DNA of 22,369 nt from positions 1-22,369 of the forward strand of contig NZ_URFY01000066.1 of the NCBI RefSeq assembly GCF_900547205.1, given 5' to 3'. The position numbers and the translations under genes are program-made. A model generated the notes under the pieces. That model made no database searches, was not told where the DNA came from, and was given only the letters and a program-made list of their open reading frames with translations. This DNA is from an uncultured Bacteroides sp. (GTDB taxonomy: Bacteria; Bacteroidota; Bacteroidia; Bacteroidales; Bacteroidaceae). Positions 1-7,816 of this stretch are shown one piece after another; position 1 is the first letter of the stretch; each line of letters opens with the position of its first letter.

Positions 1-267
1 CTTCTTATTAAGTTCGTAATAAGGTTGGAAAGAAGCCATCAGACTGTCCTGCTCCCGTTTCACTACCGCATCGTCTTTGTAGATGGGAAAGTCGAACGTA
101 GCGATAAGCTGCCCGTATTTCCAGGGCTTGTTGATGTCAAACTGATAATTGAACTTCCCATCGCGCGGCAGAAAGTAGACTATCAGCGCCACAGTGCCTA
201 CAAATAGCAATGATTTGTATAATAAATCTCTCCAGGAGAATCTATTTTTCATCTTCAAATGTTCCAT
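1..267 (-). CDS. 7TM-HD family membrane phosphohydrolase, N-terminal 89 residues (partial)
   Basis: The reverse strand is open from an ATG at 267 through position 1, giving 89 residues with no stop, so the gene continues out of the window. The protein starts with a basic stretch, then one hydrophobic segment at about residues 19-33 (LLFVGTVALIVYFLP). A predicted extracytoplasmic stretch follows, with KPWKYGQL, FDFPIYK and EQDSL. I recognise this as the N-terminus of the 7TM receptor with HD hydrolase family (PgpH/YqfF-like). Characterised relatives degrade cyclic di-AMP; that function is family knowledge, since the HD domain lies outside the window. A second in-frame ATG at 252 (residue 6) is an equally possible start. 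The gene is divergent from gltX, with 94 bp between the two starts. A near-match to a -7 box, TACTTTTC, lies at 286-293 on the reverse strand but is too weak to list as a promoter. Confidence 0.72.
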   Translation of the reverse strand, partial: MEHLKMKNRFSWRDLLYKSLLFVGTVALIVYFLPRDGKFNYQFDINKPWKYGQLIATFDFPIYKDDAVVKREQDSLMASFQPYYELNKK

Positions 268-325
268 ATCCTTTGAAATTTTTGCGAAAAGTACGAAAAA
301 AAACAATAGTGTGGAAAAAAAGGTT

Positions 326-333
326 TAATTTTG
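326..333 (+). promoter_or_regulatory. Putative -7 box upstream of gltX
   Basis: TAATTTTG matches the Bacteroides -7 consensus TAnnTTTG and is followed by GCC, as at other gene starts in this window. It sits 28 bp before the gltX ATG, implying a leader of roughly 20 nt. No TTTG stands at the expected -33 distance, so only the -7 half is supported. Confidence 0.5.
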
Positions 334-361
334 CCACGATTTACCTATACTAACCCAAATT

Positions 362-1879
362 ATGGCAGAAAGAAAAGTAAGAGTTCGTTTTGCTCCGAGT
401 CCTACAGGAGCATTGCACATCGGTGGTGTGCGTACAGCTTTGTATAATTATCTATTTGCGCGTCAACATGGCGGAGACTTGATATTTCGTATTGAAGATA
501 CTGACTCTCACCGGTTTGTTCCGGGAGCTGAAGAATATATTCTCGAATCTTTTAAGTGGTTGGGTATCCACTTTGATGAAGGAGTGAGCTTTGGCGGAGA
601 ACATGGTCCGTATCGCCAGTCCGAACGCCGCGAAATTTATAAAGAATACGTAAAGGTTCTGCTGGATAATGGAAAGGCATACATTGCTTTTGATACTCCT
701 GAAGAACTGGACGCTAAGCGTGCTGAAATTGCTAACTTCCAATACGACGCATCTACCCGTGGTATGATGCGCAACTCATTGACAATGCCTAAAGAAGAAG
801 TGGATGCACTGATTGCCGAAGGCAAACAATATGTGGTTCGTTTCAAAATAGAGCCCAATGAGGATGTGCGTGTGAATGACCTGATTCGTGGCGAAGTGAT
901 TATCAACTCATCTATTCTGGATGACAAAGTACTATATAAATCGGCGGATGAACTGCCTACTTACCACCTCGCAAATATCGTGGACGACCATCTGATGGAA
1001 GTGTCTCACGTAATCCGTGGTGAAGAATGGTTGCCTTCCGCTCCGCTGCACGTGCTGTTGTATCGTGCTTTCGGTTGGGAAGACACGATGCCGGAGTTTG
1101 CCCATCTGCCTTTGCTGCTGAAGCCGGAAGGAAACGGCAAACTGAGCAAGCGTGACGGTGACCGTCTGGGATTCCCCGTATTCCCGCTGGAATGGCACGA
1201 TCCGAAATCGGGTGAAATCTCTTCGGGATATCGTGAGTCCGGTTATCTGCCCGAGGCGGTTATCAATTTCCTGGCTTTGTTGGGATGGAATCCGGGTAAC
1301 GACCAGGAAGTGATGTCGATGGATGAACTGATACAATTGTTCGACCTGCGTCGTTGCAGTAAGTCGGGTGCTAAATTCGACTTTAAGAAAGGTATCTGGT
1401 TCAATCATCAGTATATTCAGCAGAAACCCAATGAGGAAATTGCTGAACTCTTCCTGCCGATATTGAAAGAACAGGGCGTAGAAGCTCCTTTCGAGAAGGT
1501 GGTCACTGTGGTGGGCATGATGAAAGACCGCGTAAGTTTCATCAAGGAACTATGGGAGGTATGCAGCTTCTTCTTTGTTGCTCCTACCCAGTATGATGAA
1601 AAGACAGTGAAGAAACGCTGGAAAGAAGATTCTGCAAAATGTATGACTGAACTGGCGGAAGTAATTGCCGGTATTGAAGATTTTAGTATAGAAGGACAAG
1701 AAAAAGTAGTAATGGACTGGATTGCCGAAAAGGGTTACCACACAGGCAATATCATGAATGCTTTCCGCCTGACGTTGGTGGGTGAAGGGAAAGGTCCCCA
1801 TATGTTTGATATCTCCTGGGTATTGGGTAAGGAAGAAACAATAGCTCGGATGAAACGGGCGGTAGAAGTCTTGAAGTAA
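362..1879 (+). CDS. gltX: Glutamyl-tRNA synthetase
   Basis: Class I aminoacyl-tRNA synthetase that joins glutamate to tRNA-Glu in the cytoplasm using ATP. The 505-residue product begins MAERKVRVRFAPSPTG. It carries the HIGH-type signature HIGG at residues 19-22 and the KMSKS-type loop KLSKR at 260-264, both required for adenylate formation. RIEDTD (43-48) and the VIRGEEWLPS block near 217-226 are also typical of GluRS/GlnRS catalytic domains. The remainder is the helical anticodon-binding domain. A segment just after the KLSKR loop (GDRLGFPVFPLEW and following) is longer than in proteobacterial GluRS and fits the Bacteroidota form. The ATG at 362 is the first start in frame with the conserved N-terminus and has no Shine-Dalgarno. 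waaA starts 14 nt after the stop, so the two genes are probably cotranscribed. The reading frame is intact. Confidence 0.97.
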   Translation: MAERKVRVRFAPSPTGALHIGGVRTALYNYLFARQHGGDLIFRIEDTDSHRFVPGAEEYILESFKWLGIHFDEGVSFGGEHGPYRQSERREIYKEYVKVLLDNGKAYIAFDTPEELDAKRAEIANFQYDASTRGMMRNSLTMPKEEVDALIAEGKQYVVRFKIEPNEDVRVNDLIRGEVIINSSILDDKVLYKSADELPTYHLANIVDDHLMEVSHVIRGEEWLPSAPLHVLLYRAFGWEDTMPEFAHLPLLLKPEGNGKLSKRDGDRLGFPVFPLEWHDPKSGEISSGYRESGYLPEAVINFLALLGWNPGNDQEVMSMDELIQLFDLRRCSKSGAKFDFKKGIWFNHQYIQQKPNEEIAELFLPILKEQGVEAPFEKVVTVVGMMKDRVSFIKELWEVCSFFFVAPTQYDEKTVKKRWKEDSAKCMTELAEVIAGIEDFSIEGQEKVVMDWIAEKGYHTGNIMNAFRLTLVGEGKGPHMFDISWVLGKEETIARMKRAVEVLK

Positions 1880-1893
1880 TCGACAGTACTATT

Positions 1894-3117
1894 ATGCTTT
1901 ATGACCTGGCAATAGTCATTTATGACTTTATCGTCCATTTGGCTGCTCCATTTAGCCGTAAGCCCCGGAAGATGATGAAAGGGCACTGGGTGGTATATGA
2001 ACTTTTGCGGCAACAAGTGGAGAAGGGGGAGCAGTATATCTGGTTCCATGCAGCTTCATTGGGCGAGTTTGAGCAGGGGCGTCCGCTGATAGAGATGATA
2101 CGAGCGAAATATCCAGATTATAAGATATTGCTCACATTCTTCTCTCCTTCCGGTTACGAAGTGCGCAAGCATTACCGGGGAGCGGACATTGTTTGCTATC
2201 TGCCGTTCGACAAGCCGCGGAATGTGAAGAAGTTCCTCGACATAGCGAATCCTTGCATGGCGTTCTTTATCAAATATGAGTTTTGGAAGAACTATCTGGA
2301 TGAGCTTCATAAACGCCGGATTCCGGTGTATAGCATATCGTCCATCTTCCGTCGCGAACAGGTGTTCTTTAAGTGGTATGGAGGCACGTATCGCAATGTG
2401 CTGAAGGACTTCGACCATCTGTTTGTGCAGAATGAGGCGTCAAAACGCTATTTGTCGAAGATTGGCATCAGTCGTGTGACGGTGGTGGGAGATACCCGTT
2501 TCGATCGGGTGCTGCAAATTCGTGAAGAGGCTAAAGATCTTCCGCTGGTAGAGAAGTTTAAAGGAAACAATACCTTTACTTTCGTTGCAGGAAGTTCGTG
2601 GGGACCGGATGAAGACCTGTTCCTCGAGTATTTTAATAATCATCCGGAGATGAAGTTGATCATCGCGCCCCATGTGATAGATGAGAATCATCTGGTGGAG
2701 ATTATCGGTAAATTGAAACGACCTTATATGCGCTATACCCGTGCCGATGAAAGGAATGTGCTGAAAGCTGATTGCTTGATTATAGACTGTTTCGGATTGC
2801 TTTCTTCTATTTATCGATATGGGGAAATTGCTTATATCGGTGGTGGTTTCGGAGTAGGTATACACAATACGCTGGAAGCTGCCGTATATGGCATCCCTGT
2901 AATTTTCGGACCGAAGTATCAGAAGTTTATGGAAGCTGTACAACTGCTTGAAGCAAAAGGTGCATATTCCATTAAAGACTATGATGAATTGAAGAATTTA
3001 TTGGACCGTTTCCTTACGGACGATGTGTTCTTGCGTGAAACCGGAACGAATGCGGGGTATTATGTGACCAGCAATTCCGGTGCTACGGATAAGATTATGA
3101 ATATGATTAATTTCTAA
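1894..3117 (+). CDS. waaA: 3-deoxy-D-manno-octulosonic acid (Kdo) transferase
   Basis: Family GT30 glycosyltransferase that moves Kdo from CMP-Kdo to a lipid A precursor at the cytoplasmic face of the inner membrane, starting the LPS core. The 407-residue protein opens with a hydrophobic anchor (about residues 3-20). It then has WFHAASLGEFEQGRPLI, where the Glu of LGE (residue 58) corresponds to the catalytic base of this family. KYEFWKNYL follows in the N-terminal lobe. The C-terminal lobe has GSSWGPDED, APHVIDENHL and YIGGGFGVGIHNTLEAAVYG, the nucleotide-sugar (CMP-Kdo) binding region. Length is close to the family norm. Whether it adds one or two Kdo residues cannot be read from sequence; Bacteroides LPS is generally described with a single Kdo. 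It lies 14 nt after gltX and ends before a long hairpin at 3124-3161. The older symbol is kdtA. Confidence 0.95.
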   Translation: MLYDLAIVIYDFIVHLAAPFSRKPRKMMKGHWVVYELLRQQVEKGEQYIWFHAASLGEFEQGRPLIEMIRAKYPDYKILLTFFSPSGYEVRKHYRGADIVCYLPFDKPRNVKKFLDIANPCMAFFIKYEFWKNYLDELHKRRIPVYSISSIFRREQVFFKWYGGTYRNVLKDFDHLFVQNEASKRYLSKIGISRVTVVGDTRFDRVLQIREEAKDLPLVEKFKGNNTFTFVAGSSWGPDEDLFLEYFNNHPEMKLIIAPHVIDENHLVEIIGKLKRPYMRYTRADERNVLKADCLIIDCFGLLSSIYRYGEIAYIGGGFGVGIHNTLEAAVYGIPVIFGPKYQKFMEAVQLLEAKGAYSIKDYDELKNLLDRFLTDDVFLRETGTNAGYYVTSNSGATDKIMNMINF

Positions 3118-3123
3118 ATAATA

Positions 3124-3161
3124 GTGTTTGTGTCCGGAAGTACTCTTTCGGACACAAACAC
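3124..3161. terminator. Long hairpin between convergent waaA and the thioredoxin-fold gene
   Basis: A 17-bp stem, 3124-3140 (GTGTTTGTGTCCGGAAG) with 3145-3161, has one G-T wobble and a four-base loop TACT. It starts 7 nt after the waaA stop and ends 22 nt before the stop of the opposing gene, so a bidirectional terminator is likely. On the forward side no T-run follows; on the reverse side the flank is TATTATTT. Confidence 0.7.
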
Positions 3162-3183
3162 CTACTAATGATTTATCAGTTCC

Positions 3184-4812
3184 TTATTTATTGATTTCCT
3201 GTTCTAGCAACTCCCTCAACTCCTTAGCGGTGACGTGAGTGAATCGTTTTACAATGTTCCCTTGTTTATCTATGAGTAGATACATTGGCAATCCTACCAT
3301 CTGAAAATGATTCCAAAGGTAATTCCATTGTTCTTTGTTTAGCCAGTAGTGTTCTCCTGCGATATCTTTTATGAGTATCTCCCAAGTCTTTTCAATAGAG
3401 CTGGGACCGGTGAGATATACGAAAGCTACTTTATCCTCACCTATTTCTTTCTTTATAGGTTCGTACTCTTTGATAGTTTGTCGACAGCCGCCACACCACG
3501 TTGCCCAAAAGTCGATGAACTGTACTTTCCCTTTGTGGCGGGCGATAAGGGCAGTCAGTAATTCTTCTTCCGGCACTTTTGGTGCATCACAGACTGTGAA
3601 CTTTTTCGTTATTCTTTTTGAGCGGGGCTGCATCTGTTGGTTCATATCCTGAATGATTCCCAGAAAAATGGGATTAGTAATCTCTGCGGCCATGCTTTCT
3701 TGCTGAGTCGTTAACGGCTTAAGATTGTAAAGACTGGAGCGCATATAAATGGATCGTATGTAATCGGTAAGCAGGCAAGTGCTGTCTTGCATGATGCTTC
3801 CTATTCGCTCTATAGCTTGAGAGAAATTTTTCCAACGGCAATCATCACTTTCTTTGGTGTATTTTATAATGATTGCTTGTACGTCTAATTGTTGTTGAGA
3901 GACAACTCCTGCTTTAAAAGCAGCTTTATGCTGATGAATTATCGTCTGCTCCTCTTTAGTGAGTGGCGCATTTGCTAATAAATAATTTTCAAATGGTAGA
4001 TGGTTAGTGTGGGTATCATAAAGTGTCATAGCTGCATTCCGGTAGTTATAGCAATATAATGCTAAGGGATGATTAATAGGAAAGTCTTTCAGGTAATAGT
4101 GGAAGTCATCAGGCAGATGAGTATCGGCGAAGGCGGCGAATGCTTGTTCCCTCGTACTGTTGTTTCTCTTTTGATAAGCTGTTTGCAGGCAGTAATGAGT
4201 AGCCTGTAAGTTTTGTAAACAATCAAATGCGCATGTTAGATTAGCAATTGTGCGTGTGTCTTCACTAAATTGGAGTTGTGTATTATTGTGGGCTATACAA
4301 CGTTTGTATTGGTCAATGCAATATTGCTTAAATTCGTTGGGGCTGAAGTCTGCAATGGAATCCAGTAAATCTCCGTCAAAATAGACTGGGGGGATTCTTG
4401 TTATCAGTTCCGGTTGACACCATTCATTATTAATAGTTGCGTATTCACCGCTGAATATGAACTTTTTTCCTTTCGGGTTATTCAGATTGATAGTAACATT
4501 CGTCTCTTTCTCCGGGCTTACCAGAAAGACTAGGTCTGCTTTGCCAATTATCATCCGTACTTGTGTGGAATGATAAATGGGAATGCTGATTTTGAAACTT
4601 CCATCTGATTCGATAGTAGGGAAGAACACTTCTGAAGATCCCATTACGATATTGGGCGCTCCGATCTTGAAATCCAGATTGTCATTGGGATTGTAGTTTG
4701 TGATTGTCCCGCTCAAAGTGGCATTTCCTTTATGGTATTCGGGAACAGGTAGTTGTGCTTGCGCAATACTATATAGCAAAGACGCACAGAAAAGGGTTAT
4801 CAGTCTAATCAT
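3184..4812 (-). CDS. Secreted TlpA-like thioredoxin-fold protein
   Basis: Predicted exported thiol-disulfide protein of 542 residues. The N-terminus MIRLITLFCASLLYSIAQAQ is a typical signal peptide with cleavage expected after AQA. Residues of about 30-110 form a beta-rich domain of the type often found before TlpA domains in Bacteroidota (GTITNYNPND..., IESDGSFKISIPI). A long helical middle region follows. The C-terminal ~130 residues are a thioredoxin fold with FIDFWATWCGGC (CGGC at 440-443), the cis-proline motif VGLPMYLLID and GNIVKRF. A reductase or redox role in the periplasm is inferred; the partner is unknown. An upstream in-frame ATG at 4842 would add ten residues (MCYHPSKVND), but it lies inside the -7 box at 4840-4847 and would displace the signal peptide, so I chose the ATG at 4812. 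Confidence 0.88.
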   Translation of the reverse strand: MIRLITLFCASLLYSIAQAQLPVPEYHKGNATLSGTITNYNPNDNLDFKIGAPNIVMGSSEVFFPTIESDGSFKISIPIYHSTQVRMIIGKADLVFLVSPEKETNVTINLNNPKGKKFIFSGEYATINNEWCQPELITRIPPVYFDGDLLDSIADFSPNEFKQYCIDQYKRCIAHNNTQLQFSEDTRTIANLTCAFDCLQNLQATHYCLQTAYQKRNNSTREQAFAAFADTHLPDDFHYYLKDFPINHPLALYCYNYRNAAMTLYDTHTNHLPFENYLLANAPLTKEEQTIIHQHKAAFKAGVVSQQQLDVQAIIIKYTKESDDCRWKNFSQAIERIGSIMQDSTCLLTDYIRSIYMRSSLYNLKPLTTQQESMAAEITNPIFLGIIQDMNQQMQPRSKRITKKFTVCDAPKVPEEELLTALIARHKGKVQFIDFWATWCGGCRQTIKEYEPIKKEIGEDKVAFVYLTGPSSIEKTWEILIKDIAGEHYWLNKEQWNYLWNHFQMVGLPMYLLIDKQGNIVKRFTHVTAKELRELLEQEINK

Positions 4813-4839
4813 ATCATTAACTTTAGATGGGTGATAACA

Positions 4840-4847
4840 CAAATCTA
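4840..4847 (-). promoter_or_regulatory. Putative -7 box for the thioredoxin-fold gene
   Basis: On the reverse strand TAGATTTG matches TAnnTTTG, 27 bp before the chosen ATG at 4812. No convincing TTTG stands at the -33 distance. Its position decides against the longer upstream start of the gene. Confidence 0.5.
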
Positions 4848-4905
4848 CGAATTATCCGTAAACGGACATCGGACAATGGGTTAAATAAGATAAAAGGTGG
4901 GGTGA

Positions 4906-4954
4906 GGAAAATCTCCCCTTGTTCTGGATATGCCAAAACAAGGGGGAGATTTCC
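4906..4954 (-). terminator. Terminator after the gamma-carbonic-anhydrase-like gene
   Basis: Reverse-strand hairpin. The arms 4937-4954 and 4906-4923 pair over about 15 bp (AAATCTCCCC and TTGTT with their complements), with one bulged base and a 13-nt loop. The descending arm runs into ATTTTCC. It begins 10 nt after the stop of the gene at 4964 and precedes the promoter of the next leftward gene. Confidence 0.65.
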
Positions 4955-4963
4955 ATTAGGAAG

Positions 4964-5479
4964 TTATTCTTTATACCACTGTGAATACATCAGATAATTG
5001 TGTGCAATCTTCTGATTTAATTCTTTCGCTTGTTCCGGATCTACCTTCTTGATAAACTTGGCTGGTACTCCTCCCCAGATACTTCCGGGTTCAATTACAG
5101 TGTTGCTTAATACCAGAGAGCCGGCGGCAACGATTGCTCCTTCGCCCACCACGGCATGATCTAGCAGGGTAGAACCCATTCCGACTAGCGCATAATCCTT
5201 GATAGTTGCTCCGTGTATAGTTACGTTATGCCCTACGGATACATGATCGCCGATTTCAATCGTCGACTTTTCGTATAATGTATGCAGCACGCTTCCATCT
5301 TGAATGTTTACCCCATTTCCGATTCGTATGGAATTGACGTCACCGCGTATCACCGTACTATACCAGATGCTGCAATCATTGCCTATTTTTACATCTCCTA
5401 TGATAGTTGCGTTATCTGCAAGAAAGCAGTTTTCTCCGATTTCGGGAGTAAAACCTCGTACTGATTTGATTAAAGCCAT
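4964..5479 (-). CDS. Gamma-carbonic-anhydrase-like left-handed beta-helix protein
   Basis: The 171-residue protein is built of hexapeptide repeats (for example NATIIGDVKIGNDCSIW, VSVGHNVTIHGATI), which fold as a left-handed parallel beta helix and trimerise. It keeps the hallmarks of the gamma carbonic anhydrase (Cam/CamH, YrdA/PaaY) group: RGD at 45-47, NIQDGSVLH with Q60 and D61, and three histidines, H66, H84 and H89, at the spacing of the metal ligands that bridge neighbouring subunits. The C-terminal helix (about residues 150-171) is also typical. Many members of this group have weak or no measured CO2 hydration activity, so the precise substrate is uncertain. It lies 102 bp downstream of the aminopeptidase gene on the same strand, with no TAnnTTTG box between them, so cotranscription is possible. 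No strong ribosome-binding site is seen before the ATG. Confidence 0.88.
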   Translation of the reverse strand: MALIKSVRGFTPEIGENCFLADNATIIGDVKIGNDCSIWYSTVIRGDVNSIRIGNGVNIQDGSVLHTLYEKSTIEIGDHVSVGHNVTIHGATIKDYALVGMGSTLLDHAVVGEGAIVAAGSLVLSNTVIEPGSIWGGVPAKFIKKVDPEQAKELNQKIAHNYLMYSQWYKE

Positions 5480-5581
5480 ATTTTTTTTGTTTTTAATAGG
5501 TTTTTTTATTTAATGCAGTTGCATCTTGTCTGACACCTGGGCGTCAAGTGTGCAGAGACCCGGTAGCCAAGCAAGGTCCGT

Positions 5582-7363
5582 TTAAATGGAAGCAGTCGCC
5601 TCTTGTAACCAGACTTTTTCATCTTCACTAAGATTAGGAGAAAGTTTATCGTAGACAGTCTGATGGTAACTGTTTAGCCATTCGACTTCTTCATTCGTTA
5701 GCATCTCCTTGATTATTCCTTTTTTGCAGATAGGGCATAAGGTGATTGTTTCAAATTTGAGATAATCTCCGAACATTCCTTCTTTATCTTTGCAAACTAG
5801 CGTCAGGTTTTCTGTGCGTATCCCATGACTGCCGGCTTTATAAACACCTGGCTCGTTCGACGTCACCATGCCGGGTTGCAATACAACAGGGTTTTCATTC
5901 ATGCGGATGCTTTGAGGTCCCTCGTGCACACTTAGAAAGTGGCCGACCCCGTGTCCTGTACCATGAAGGAAATTCATTCCGTGATTCCAAATCGGCATAC
6001 GAGCTAATACGTCGAGCTGGGCGCCACGAGTGCCGGCGGGAAATTTTGCCATCGCTAAAGCAATATGCCCCTTTAATATTAAGGTATAGTCTATTTTTTC
6101 TTCTTCTGTCAATTCGCCTAACGCGATAGTCCGGGTGATGTCGGTGGTGCCGTCCAGGTATTGCGCTCCCGAATCTAAGAGTAGAAATCCTTTCGGCTGG
6201 AGTGTTGCATCGCTTTCCGGTGTTGCCGAATAGTGTACGATTGCTCCGTGTTCTTTGTATCCTGCGATAGTGTCGAAACTTTCTCCCATATAAAGAGATT
6301 GGGCAGCTCTGAACTCATGTAGTTTCTTATCTATGCTTAACTCTGTTTCTTTACCGGAAGGAACTGCCTCTTCCAACCATTTGAGAAATTTGACGAGTGC
6401 CACGCCATCTCTTTGCATAGCCGCATGGATACCCGCAATTTCTTGTTCGTTGCGAATCGCTTTCAATAATACCACAGGAGATTCACCACGGATAATGGTG
6501 CACTTCGGATTGATGGCGGAATAAATAGCATAATTCGTTTTCTTCGGGTCGATAAGTATATTTTTACCCGTGAAAGCGGAAAGGAAAGTTTCTACTGCAT
6601 CATAGTTTTGCAGATCAATATGTTGTTCCTTTAAGTAAGATTCTACTTCTGGTGTAACTTTCTCCGGAGAAATAAAATAAGTGGCGGTATCTTGTGTAAT
6701 CAACAGATAGCTGACTACAACCGGATTGCAATGAACATCATTCCCACGCAGATTAAGCGTCCATGCTATTTCGTCGAGAGCCGACAAAAACAAAGCATAA
6801 ACTCCTTTCTTTTTTAATTCGGCACGGATAGCAGATATTTTCTCTTCACAGCTTTTTCCTGCATACTTGATGTCGTAAATGGATGCCGGAGAATTAGGAA
6901 TAGCTGGACGATCCTCCCAAATGCTTTTCAGCGGGTCGCCAAATACGTCAACCTTTAGATTGTGTGCTGCAAGTTCCTCTTTCATTTGCTCCACTTGTTG
7001 CACGGAGAACATTTTGCCGTCAATGCTCACAGACTCTCCGGGTTTCAGATTTTGGCAGAGGAATTCGGTAATACTGGGAGTTTCCGGTAGCATCTCCTTA
7101 TATAATGTGATGCCGCTGCCTTCTAGCTGCTGCGCAGCCTGAAGGAAATAACGGGAGTCCGTCCATAATCCGGCTTTATCCATTAGGACGACAACAGTTC
7201 CCGCAGAACCGGTAAAACCGGAAATCCACTCGCGAGACATCCAATGGGGAGCCACATATTCGCTCAGATGAGGGTCTGTACTGGGGATGATAAATGCTTT
7301 GATGTAGTTGGGGTTAAATGTCATGCGCAGTGCATGAATTCTCTTTTTTATGTTCTGTTCCAT
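5582..7363 (-). CDS. pepP: Xaa-Pro aminopeptidase (M24B metallopeptidase)
   Basis: Cytoplasmic enzyme that removes an N-terminal residue when proline is second. The 593-residue length and domain order match the eukaryotic-like APP1 form rather than short E. coli PepP. Two creatinase-type N-terminal domains (about 7-150 and 160-310) come first, then the M24 pita-bread catalytic domain (about 315-530) and a short C-terminal M24_C domain. All five dinuclear metal ligands can be placed: D397 and D408 in LLLDSGAQYLDGTTDITRT, H471 in HGTGHGVGHF, E504 in SNEPGVY and E518 in GIRTEN. A CPIC pair (C543, C546) sits in the C-terminal domain; it is only two cysteines, not a zinc ribbon. No signal peptide is seen. 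The start at 7363 agrees with the -7 box at 7398-7405. The gene is divergent from rpsU. The symbol is by activity, not strict orthology. Confidence 0.93.
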   Translation of the reverse strand: MEQNIKKRIHALRMTFNPNYIKAFIIPSTDPHLSEYVAPHWMSREWISGFTGSAGTVVVLMDKAGLWTDSRYFLQAAQQLEGSGITLYKEMLPETPSITEFLCQNLKPGESVSIDGKMFSVQQVEQMKEELAAHNLKVDVFGDPLKSIWEDRPAIPNSPASIYDIKYAGKSCEEKISAIRAELKKKGVYALFLSALDEIAWTLNLRGNDVHCNPVVVSYLLITQDTATYFISPEKVTPEVESYLKEQHIDLQNYDAVETFLSAFTGKNILIDPKKTNYAIYSAINPKCTIIRGESPVVLLKAIRNEQEIAGIHAAMQRDGVALVKFLKWLEEAVPSGKETELSIDKKLHEFRAAQSLYMGESFDTIAGYKEHGAIVHYSATPESDATLQPKGFLLLDSGAQYLDGTTDITRTIALGELTEEEKIDYTLILKGHIALAMAKFPAGTRGAQLDVLARMPIWNHGMNFLHGTGHGVGHFLSVHEGPQSIRMNENPVVLQPGMVTSNEPGVYKAGSHGIRTENLTLVCKDKEGMFGDYLKFETITLCPICKKGIIKEMLTNEEVEWLNSYHQTVYDKLSPNLSEDEKVWLQEATASI

Positions 7364-7397
7364 ACATTATTATATTATAGTAGATATATAAGTGACT

Positions 7398-7405
7398 CAA
7401 AGGTA
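7398..7405 (-). promoter_or_regulatory. Putative -7 box for the aminopeptidase gene
   Basis: Reverse-strand TACCTTTG matches TAnnTTTG and lies 34 bp before the ATG at 7363, giving a predicted leader near 27 nt. The -33 element is not recognisable. Confidence 0.5.
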
Positions 7406-7466
7406 CTAACTTTTCACGTTTAAAAGCTTGTTTATGAATAGTTTTTGAGAAATATTTGCCGAAAGT

Positions 7467-7497
7467 TTTGTGAATAAAGAAAGTATGTGTAATTTTG
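7467..7497 (+). promoter_or_regulatory. Promoter of the rpsU-xerC-hpf operon
   Basis: A full Bacteroides-type promoter: -33 box TTTG at 7467-7470, a 19-nt spacer, and -7 box TAATTTTG at 7490-7497 followed by CCGCGC. Transcription should start near 7504, leaving about a 46-nt leader before rpsU. The -33 region shares the 11-mer AAAGTTTTGTG with the tRNA-tuf promoter at 9029. Confidence 0.82.
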
Positions 7498-7550
7498 CCG
7501 CGCAATTTGACTGCGGAAAATTTTAATCATAACATATTAATAATAACAAA

Positions 7551-7742
7551 ATGATTGTAGTACCTGTAAAAGAAGGCGAGAACATTGAAAAGTCGCTGAA
7601 GAAGTTCAAAAGAAAATTTGAGAAAACTGGCATTGTGAAAGAGTTGAGAAGAAGACAGCAGTTTGATAAACCGTCTGTAACTAAAAGACTTAAGAAAGAA
7701 CGCGCAGTTTACGTACAGCAACTTCAGCAAGTAGAAGATTAA
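7551..7742 (+). CDS. rpsU: 30S ribosomal protein bS21
   Basis: Small basic protein of 63 residues (MIVVPVKEGENIEKSLKKFK...), full length for bS21, with the family block FKRKFEKTGIVKELRRRQQF and the lysine/arginine-rich helix that contacts 16S rRNA on the platform near its 3' end. In Bacteroidota structural work has shown that bS21, with bS18 and bS6, helps cover the anti-Shine-Dalgarno end of 16S rRNA; that is family knowledge, not visible here. The ATG is preceded by an A/T-rich leader (TAATAATAACAAA) with no Shine-Dalgarno. It is the first gene of an operon continuing into xerC (74 nt gap) and hpf, with its own promoter at 7467-7497. Confidence 0.97.
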   Translation: MIVVPVKEGENIEKSLKKFKRKFEKTGIVKELRRRQQFDKPSVTKRLKKERAVYVQQLQQVED

Positions 7743-7816
7743 TAATTCGTAATTTCCTTTGAATTATTGAAATCTTTTTCATACATTCGTTGCAGGATTT
7801 TAGATGTAGCGATATT

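Noticed and set aside
25..207. 60-codon forward ORF near the left edge
   Set aside because: It overlaps the reverse-strand 7TM-HD gene, whose translation has a clear membrane segment and family-like sequence.
5480..5581. Possible terminator or RNA in the gap between the aminopeptidase and gamma-carbonic-anhydrase-like genes
   Set aside because: Only 5-7 bp stems with two-base loops or weak pairs are seen, with no T-run.
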